From Prevotellaceae bacterium UBA1787 (GTDB lineage Bacteria; Bacteroidota; Bacteroidia; Bacteroidales; Bacteroidaceae): a stretch of DNA of 6,849 nucleotides. Position 1 is the stretch's first letter; each line of letters starts with the position of its first letter. Shown here one piece after another: positions 1 to 4,555 of the stretch. The position numbers were made by a program, and so were the translations under genes. The notes under the pieces are model-generated. The model ran no database searches. It saw only the letters and a list, made by a program, of their open reading frames with translations, and was not told where the DNA came from. The DNA lies in the NCBI GenBank assembly GCA_002315195.1, contig DCGD01000057.1, positions 8,544 through 15,392 on the forward strand, written 5' to 3'.

Positions 1-131
1 ACGAGCAGGGAAAGATTCTTCCTCGTCGCATCACGGGTACATCCTTGAAATATCAGCGCCGCGTGGCACAGGCTGTAAAAAGAGCGCGTCACCTTGCATT
101 GCTTCCATTTGTAACTGACTTAATGAAATAA
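1..131 (+). CDS. rpsR: 30S ribosomal protein bS18, 3' end only
   Basis: The gene is truncated by the window edge. The first complete codon is at position 3 and the stop is TAA at 129-131, leaving 42 C-terminal residues. They begin [14 protein letters not shown] and continue through [20 protein letters not shown], which is the highly conserved core of bS18: the PRRxTG(T/L)xxxxQR signature and the basic helix that contacts 16S rRNA next to bS6 on the 30S platform. The short tail after that helix (FVTDLMK) is ordinary. rplI follows after 14 bases, the usual bacterial order (rpsF-rpsR-rplI in Bacteroidetes), so rpsF is expected just upstream of the window. Identity is clear from motif and neighbour; the start lies outside the window. 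Confidence 0.96.
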   Translation, partial: EQGKILPRRITGTSLKYQRRVAQAVKRARHLALLPFVTDLMK

Positions 132-133
132 AA

Positions 134-139
134 AGGAGG
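134..139 (+). promoter_or_regulatory. Strong Shine-Dalgarno sequence for rplI
   Basis: AGGAGG lies six bases before the rplI ATG, within an AAGGAGGAG stretch, and fixes the start at 146. It is notable because no other gene in the window has such a site. The thioredoxin, peptidase and arabinofuranosidase starts are preceded only by A-rich sequence, as is usual in Bacteroidetes, where most mRNAs lack a Shine-Dalgarno sequence. Confidence 0.85.
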
Positions 140-145
140 AGAACC

Positions 146-592
146 ATGGAAATTATCTTGAAAGAAGACGTGATAGGTTTGGGTTACAAGAACGATGTTG
201 TAACCGTAAAGGATGGTTATGGACGCAATTTCCTCATTCCTACTGGTAAGGCAGTCATTGCATCCGCATCCGCCAAGAAAATTCTCGCAGAAAACCTGAA
301 GCAACGCGCGCACAAACTTGCTAAGATCAAGGCCGATGCCGAAGCGAAGGCGGCCGAACTTGCAAAATTGGAAACATTGGTCATTCCAATGAAAATCAGT
401 TCAACAGGTGTAGTATATGGTTCTGTGAACAACGTGCAGATTGCCGACCTCCTGAAAGAAAGAGGCTTTGAGATTGACCGCAAGACCATCGCGGTTGCCG
501 ATGCAAAGCAAGTTGGAACTTATAAAGCCGTGATTAAACTTCACAAGGAAGTATCCGTAGAGGTGCCTTTTGAAGTTGTCGCTGAAGAATAA
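146..592 (+). CDS. rplI: 50S ribosomal protein bL9
   Basis: This 148-residue protein is full length for bL9 (about 145-150). The N-terminal rRNA-binding domain (about residues 1-50) carries the family signature: MEIILKEDVIGLG, then DVVTVKDGYGRNFLIPTGKA. A long charged, alanine-rich stretch (about 42-77, KILAENLKQRAHKLAKIKAD and following) is the exposed connecting helix that separates the two globular domains. The C-terminal domain (about 78-148) ends in the expected alternating strands (KAVIKLHKEVSVEVPFEV). bL9 binds 23S rRNA at the base of the L1 stalk and reaches away from the subunit; it helps maintain frame and ribosome quality. It is co-transcribed with rpsR 14 bases upstream, has its own strong Shine-Dalgarno sequence, and is followed by a terminator hairpin at 614-658. 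Nothing is odd in the protein itself. Confidence 0.98.
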   Translation: MEIILKEDVIGLGYKNDVVTVKDGYGRNFLIPTGKAVIASASAKKILAENLKQRAHKLAKIKADAEAKAAELAKLETLVIPMKISSTGVVYGSVNNVQIADLLKERGFEIDRKTIAVADAKQVGTYKAVIKLHKEVSVEVPFEVVAEE

Positions 593-613
593 GCATCAAG
601 TTTCAGAGATAAT

Positions 614-658
614 AAAAACTCCTTGCGCATCGAAAAATTTCGTTGCGTGAGGAGTTTT
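614..658 (+). terminator. Long hairpin terminator after rplI, possibly bidirectional
   Basis: The arms 615-629 and 644-658 pair over 15 positions, with two adjacent G-T wobbles (T624-G649 and G625-T648) and otherwise Watson-Crick pairs. The loop can close further through CGAAA (631-635) with TTTCG (638-642). The outer stem is AAAACTCC / GGAGTTTT, so each strand ends in a short T run: four T's at 655-658 on the + strand, five on the - strand. This is the classic symmetric intrinsic terminator shape. It begins 21 bases after the rplI stop and most likely ends the ribosomal operon transcript. The T run belongs to the stem rather than trailing it, so efficiency on the + strand is uncertain. Confidence 0.82.
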
Positions 659-694
659 GCCAATAATTACAATTACAACTCAAAAACACAGCGC

Positions 695-1795
695 ATGAAA
701 AACTTCATTATTAGTGCCATTATGTTGGCTGCCTCAGTCACGGCCATGGGTCAGGAACAGTTTTCCTTGAAAGGTAAAGTCGACGACACTTTCAACGGTC
801 AGAAAGCCTACATTGCTGAAAGTGGCAGAAGAGGCGCAAAAATTGATTCAGTTACCATTTCCGATGGCAAATTCTCAATGAAAAACGTTCAATTCACCAC
901 GCCGCGAATGGTGCGTTTCTTTATTGGCGATGGCAAGAAAGTCGCTACCGACTTCATTTTGGAAGACGCCCAGCTTGCTTTGACATGTGTACCCGATGAA
1001 GAGGGTTTTTCATCATACGTTGAAGGCAGCAAGCTCAACGACATCTACACTGAACTCAACAAAAAACTCCAAGCCGTCCTCAAAAAACTCCATGTCCTTT
1101 ATGCGGAAAAACGCAAAGGCGAAATGACCGAAGCACGCAAAGCGGAATGGGAAAAGGAATACAACGCCACCGATGAGCAATACGGGCGCATAGAGCAAGA
1201 ATACATGGTGAAAAACGCGGACAATTTCATTGGCTTTTATTATTTGCAATTCCGTTATTACGGAATGGAAGTGGGCTTGGTAAAAAGCATCTATGAAAAA
1301 TGGAGCCAGGAATACAAAGACACCCCCGTTGGAAAGAGGCTTGCCACATGGATTGAACGTCAGGAAAAAACAGCCATCGGCATGACTTTCACTGACTTCA
1401 CAATGAAAGATCCCGATGGAAAAGATGTCAAGTTGTCCGACTATGCAGGCAAGGGAAAATATGTATTCGTTGACTTTTGGGCAAGTTGGTGCGGACCTTG
1501 CCGCGCAGAAATTCCAAACGTCGTCAAAGCCTACAGCGAATACAAGAATAAAGGCTTGGAAATCGTCGGCGTTTCCTTGGACGACAAAGAGGATGCATGG
1601 AAGAAAGCCATCAAGGACTTGGGAGCGACCTGGCCGCAAATGTCCGACTTGAAAGGATGGAAATGCGAAGGTGCGGAGTTGTATGGGATTAGTTCCATAC
1701 CGGCGACCGTATTGCTTGACCCGAATGGAAAAATCATAGCAAGAAACCTTCGCGGTGAGAACTTGGGAAAGAAATTGGCAGAATACCTAAAATAG
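695..1795 (+). CDS. Exported TlpA-like thiol:disulfide oxidoreductase with DUF4369-type N-terminus
   Basis: The protein has 366 residues from ATG 695. An in-frame ATG at 623 is rejected because it lies inside the terminator stem and would put 24 polar residues ahead of a clean signal peptide (MKNFIISAIMLAASVTAMG, likely cut before Q20). Residues about 24-110 (FSLKGKVDDTFNGQKAYIAE, then DSVTISDGKFSMKN) resemble the DUF4369 beta domain found ahead of thioredoxin folds in Bacteroidetes. Residues 114 to about 170 are charged and helical. The thioredoxin/AhpC-TSA domain runs from about 229 to the end: VDFWASWCGPC has the active-site cysteines at 266 and 269, and the cis-proline is P336 in SSIPATVLLD. 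Both redox cysteines are intact, so a periplasmic thiol-disulfide reductase role, as in TlpA/ResA, is likely; the partner is unknown. The peptidase gene starts 21 bases downstream and is probably co-transcribed. There is no Shine-Dalgarno sequence. Confidence 0.93.
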   Translation: MKNFIISAIMLAASVTAMGQEQFSLKGKVDDTFNGQKAYIAESGRRGAKIDSVTISDGKFSMKNVQFTTPRMVRFFIGDGKKVATDFILEDAQLALTCVPDEEGFSSYVEGSKLNDIYTELNKKLQAVLKKLHVLYAEKRKGEMTEARKAEWEKEYNATDEQYGRIEQEYMVKNADNFIGFYYLQFRYYGMEVGLVKSIYEKWSQEYKDTPVGKRLATWIERQEKTAIGMTFTDFTMKDPDGKDVKLSDYAGKGKYVFVDFWASWCGPCRAEIPNVVKAYSEYKNKGLEIVGVSLDDKEDAWKKAIKDLGATWPQMSDLKGWKCEGAELYGISSIPATVLLDPNGKIIARNLRGENLGKKLAEYLK

Positions 1796-1816
1796 CCTAT
1801 CCATAACATAAATAAG

Positions 1817-4021
1817 ATGAAGAGAAACATATATCTTGTAATCATATTGCTCTGCTCCGGAATATTGGCGTATGCCGGACAAGCCATAACACTGAAACAG
1901 GTACTGAACGGTACCTATTCCGCAAAATCATTGGGCAGAATAAGTCCATTGGCAGACAATGAAAGTTATGCCAAGATCAGTCATGACAGGAAGAGCATAG
2001 AAAGATATTCCTTCAAGACGGGTCAGAAAATCGGCACACTCTTCGATGCCAACACGGCTCGCGGTCCTAAGACGCTCAGAATTGACAATTTCATCATTTC
2101 GCCCGATGAAAGCCGCATACTCATTCAAACGGAGACGAAGAACATCTACCGCCATTCCCTCGAAGCGGAATACTACATCTTTACCATCAAGAACAACACC
2201 TTGGAACCGCTTTCCAAAAACGGAAAACAACAGCAGCCCATATTTTCACCTGATGGCAATCAGATAGCCTTCGTACGCGACAACAACATTTACTTGGTGA
2301 AACTACTCTTCAACAACAGTGAAAGCCAAGTAACCACCGATGGAAAAAAGAATGAAATTCTGAACGGAATACCCGATTGGGTAAACGAGGAAGAATTCGC
2401 CACAAGTCGTTCCTTCGATTTCAGTTCCGACGGCAAGATGCTGGCTTGGATTAAATATGACGAAACCAAAGTACCTTTATTCAACATGACGTTGTACAAG
2501 GGCGCATCTCCCACCCGGTCGGAATATTCGGAATACCCGGGACAATACAGTTACAAATATCCGGTCGCCGGGAGCACAAACGCCACCGTCGCCGTCTATT
2601 CATACGACATCAAGAGCCATGTCACGCGCAAATTGAACGTGCCACTGGAAGAAGGTGGCTATATTCCGCGCATAAAGTTCACAAGCCAAGTGGATGAATT
2701 GGCGGTTGTCACCTTGAACCGCCACCAAAACGAAATGAACCTTTACATGTGCAACTCGCGTTCCGGCATCAGCAAACAAGTATTGAACGAAAAAGATGAG
2801 CGATACATCAAGGAGGAAGCCTATCTGCAACTCAAATTTGAGAATAACAACTTCGTATTCATGAGCGATCGCAGCGGCACCCGCCAGCTCTATTACTATA
2901 CGAACACAGGACAATTGTTAAAGCAGATAACAAAAGGAAATTTTGAGGTGAACGCCTATTACGGACACGACAGCAAGACAGGCACGTTCTATTATCAGGC
3001 ATACGACGAAAACGCGACCAACACCGCCGTATATAGCATCAACGCCAAAGGTGTCGTCAAGAAACTCTCCGATAAGGTTGGTTCCAACTCAGCAACCTTC
3101 AGCAAGAACATGCAATATTACGTCAATGTCTATTCCAACCTGCAAACACCTCCCACAATATCCATCTGCAACAACATGGGGAAGACACTGACCGTCCTGA
3201 TTGACAATGAAGAACTGAAACAGAAACTTTCCGGCATCAACATGGCGCAGAAAGAACTCTTCACCTTCAAGACATCAGAAGGCATTGGACTGAATGGTTG
3301 GATGATGAAACCGTCCAATTTCAATGCCTCGAAGAAATATCCCGTCGTCTTGTACCAGTATTCAGGTCCGGGTTCACAGTCCGTACGCAATGCCTGGAAT
3401 GTAGGTTTTGTAGGCGGCGGTTTGTACGAGAGTTATCTATGTGAACTCGGTTTCATCGTAGTGTGCGTGGATGGCCGCGGCACCGGAGGCCGTGGAGCGG
3501 ATTTTGAAAAATGTATCTACCAGCATCTTGGACTGTATGAGGCTCGTGACCAGGTCGAAACGGCACTGTATCTTGGAGGCCTTCCCTACATTGACAAAGA
3601 GAACATCGCTATTTGGGGATGGAGTTATGGCGGTTTCAACACGCTGATGAGCATGAGCGAAGGACGCCCCGTGTTCAAGGCCGGCGTAGCCGTTGCACCA
3701 CCTACCGATTTCCGTTTCTACGATACCATTTATACGGAACGCTATATGCGTACTCCAGGGGAAAACCCTGAAGGATATGATTACAATGCCTTGAAGCGCG
3801 TCAATGAACTGCACGGAGCATTGCTTCTCTGCCACGGCATTGCCGATGACAATGTGCATTTCCAAAACACTACCGAATACAGCGAAGCACTGGTACAGGC
3901 GGACAAACAATTTGAAATGCAAATCTACACCAACCGCAACCACAGTATTTACGGAGGAAACACGCGTTTCCACCTCATGACAAGAATTACCAATTTCTTT
4001 GTAAAGAACCTAAAGCAATAG
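1817..4021 (+). CDS. Dipeptidyl peptidase IV-type prolyl serine peptidase (S9 family)
   Basis: The protein has 734 residues, close to bacterial DPP IV enzymes (about 720-740). A signal peptide (MKRNIYLVIILLCSGILAYA, likely cut after A20) sends it to the periplasm or surface. C13 has no lipobox before it, so it is probably not a lipoprotein. Residues about 40-460 are the beta-propeller, with the substrate N-terminus-binding glutamates in DWVNEEEF (E191-E193). The alpha/beta-hydrolase domain starts near 481. It holds YSGPGSQ (Y515, oxyanion position), the nucleophile S603 in GWSYGG, YDTIYTERYM (635-644), the acid D677 in ADDNVHF, and H709 in NRNHSIYGG. By family knowledge it removes X-Pro (or X-Ala) dipeptides from peptide N-termini. 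The relative prolyl tripeptidyl peptidase A has the same fold and length, but the intact glutamate motif and ADDNVHF favour DPP IV. The serine after the catalytic histidine is unusual; glycine is typical. It sits 21 bases after the thioredoxin gene, without a Shine-Dalgarno sequence. Confidence 0.93.
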   Translation: MKRNIYLVIILLCSGILAYAGQAITLKQVLNGTYSAKSLGRISPLADNESYAKISHDRKSIERYSFKTGQKIGTLFDANTARGPKTLRIDNFIISPDESRILIQTETKNIYRHSLEAEYYIFTIKNNTLEPLSKNGKQQQPIFSPDGNQIAFVRDNNIYLVKLLFNNSESQVTTDGKKNEILNGIPDWVNEEEFATSRSFDFSSDGKMLAWIKYDETKVPLFNMTLYKGASPTRSEYSEYPGQYSYKYPVAGSTNATVAVYSYDIKSHVTRKLNVPLEEGGYIPRIKFTSQVDELAVVTLNRHQNEMNLYMCNSRSGISKQVLNEKDERYIKEEAYLQLKFENNNFVFMSDRSGTRQLYYYTNTGQLLKQITKGNFEVNAYYGHDSKTGTFYYQAYDENATNTAVYSINAKGVVKKLSDKVGSNSATFSKNMQYYVNVYSNLQTPPTISICNNMGKTLTVLIDNEELKQKLSGINMAQKELFTFKTSEGIGLNGWMMKPSNFNASKKYPVVLYQYSGPGSQSVRNAWNVGFVGGGLYESYLCELGFIVVCVDGRGTGGRGADFEKCIYQHLGLYEARDQVETALYLGGLPYIDKENIAIWGWSYGGFNTLMSMSEGRPVFKAGVAVAPPTDFRFYDTIYTERYMRTPGENPEGYDYNALKRVNELHGALLLCHGIADDNVHFQNTTEYSEALVQADKQFEMQIYTNRNHSIYGGNTRFHLMTRITNFFVKNLKQ

Positions 4022-4045
4022 GCTTGGAAAAAACATTCCGCGGAG

Positions 4046-4101
4046 TTGGACTCATGCAAGGGTAGCGATGCACGCGCATCCTTACCAATGCATGAGTCCA
4101 A
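4046..4101. repeat. Long imperfect inverted repeat (hairpin) after the peptidase gene
   Basis: The arms TTGGACTCATGCA (4046-4058) and TGCATGAGTCCAA (4089-4101) are perfect 13-base inverted copies. Inside them, after a small AG/AA internal loop, GGTA (4061-4064) pairs with TACC (4083-4086). A G-T pair and a C-C mismatch follow, then GATGC (4067-4071) pairs with GCATC (4076-4080) around the loop ACGC. The whole 56-base element folds into one rod of about 23 pairs, starting 25 bases after the peptidase stop. No T run follows on the + strand (GTCGTATATCC), so it is not a textbook intrinsic terminator. On the - strand the nearest T run lies 12 bases beyond the stem. It may be a terminator, a 3'-end stabiliser, or a copy of a dispersed palindromic repeat. 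Confidence 0.8.
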
Positions 4102-4415
4102 GTCGTATATCCTCAACATGGCATTGAACATTGTGTCATCAGATCCTTGTCAGTGGCGCTGATGATCGTCATCTAACAACCGCCCGACACCAATATCCTC
4201 GTGTTCAAGCAAAACCTACACATAGACCAATCCATTATAACAGTAAGACAAGGTCAAGCACATTTTTAGATAGTATTTGTAAACAACGGTCAAGTTTCCT
4301 CATGTTGAAAGCGATGAAATCCAACACTTTCCCCGAGTCTTAGAAAATTTGCAGACAAAAAATCATAATGATGAAAAAAATGGGCAAATCTGAAACAATA
4401 TCTCTAAATTATCAT
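4102..4415. other. Intergenic stretch with no recognisable gene
   Basis: I see no credible gene on either strand in these 314 bases. The 70-codon ORF at 4131-4343 has low-complexity, family-free composition and no start signal. Minor structure only: GTCATCAG (4135-4142) can pair with CTGATGAT (4159-4166, one wobble); GGTCAAG occurs twice (4252-4258 and 4288-4294); and ATTTGC (4347-4352) faces GCAAAT (4384-4389) across an A-rich loop. The stretch becomes AT-rich towards the promoter at 4416. The earlier part could be a decayed gene, but I recognise no fragment. Confidence 0.6.
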
Positions 4416-4423
4416 TACCTTTG
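4416..4423 (+). promoter_or_regulatory. Bacteroidetes-type -7 promoter element for the arabinofuranosidase gene
   Basis: TACCTTTG matches the Bacteroidetes -7 consensus TAnnTTTG at every defined position, and the upstream 40 bases are AT-rich. A good -33 element (TTTG) is missing; the nearest candidate is TCTG at 4389-4392, with a 23-base gap. If used, transcription would start near 4428-4432, giving a leader of about 120 bases before the ATG at 4552. A near copy, TGCCTTTG, lies at 4422-4429. The call rests on motif and placement only. Confidence 0.5.
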
Positions 4424-4447
4424 CCTTTGAGGTTGAATATTATCCGT

Positions 4448-4555
4448 ATGCCGTCTGACCTAAGGAACAATCACACGCCGAAAACACAAAAGGTGCTTGG
4501 CGACACATGGATAACCATACATCTCGTCCATAACATCTCAAAACTAAGAAAATGA
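4448..4555 (+). other. Possible 35-codon leader ORF overlapping the arabinofuranosidase start
   Basis: The ORF starts at ATG 4448, just downstream of the inferred transcription start, and reads MPSDLRNNHTPKTQKVLGDT followed by WITIHLVHNISKLRK. Its stop TGA (4553-4555) overlaps the ATG at 4552 as ATGA, an arrangement typical of translational coupling. I recognise no family, no hydrophobic segment and no attenuator-like run of one amino acid. No Shine-Dalgarno sequence precedes it, though that is normal here. An open stretch of this length is not rare by chance, so the overlap is the only positive evidence. Confidence 0.2.

Noticed and set aside
623..694. Upstream in-frame start for the thioredoxin-like gene, adding 24 residues
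   Set aside because: ATG 623 lies inside the terminator stem, and the extension would bury a typical signal peptide behind a polar, arginine-rich segment; ATG 695 gives a normal exported protein.
4046..4101. Integron attC-like or CRISPR-like element
   Set aside because: Single long hairpin with no attC core sites, no repeated spacer units and no integrase or Cas gene nearby.
3949..4131. 60-codon minus-strand ORF across the peptidase 3' end and the hairpin
   Set aside because: It reads through the 56-base inverted repeat and antisense to the peptidase; no recognisable motif.
4131..4343. 70-codon plus-strand ORF in the spacer
   Set aside because: No family resemblance, no start signal, and composition rich in H, R, S and T that looks like random reading of non-coding DNA.
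4507..4533. Eight-codon ORF (MDNHTSRP) in the arabinofuranosidase leader, in frame with the enzyme
   Set aside because: Too short to separate from chance; its stop at 4531-4533 mainly serves to show that ATG 4552 is the first usable start in frame.
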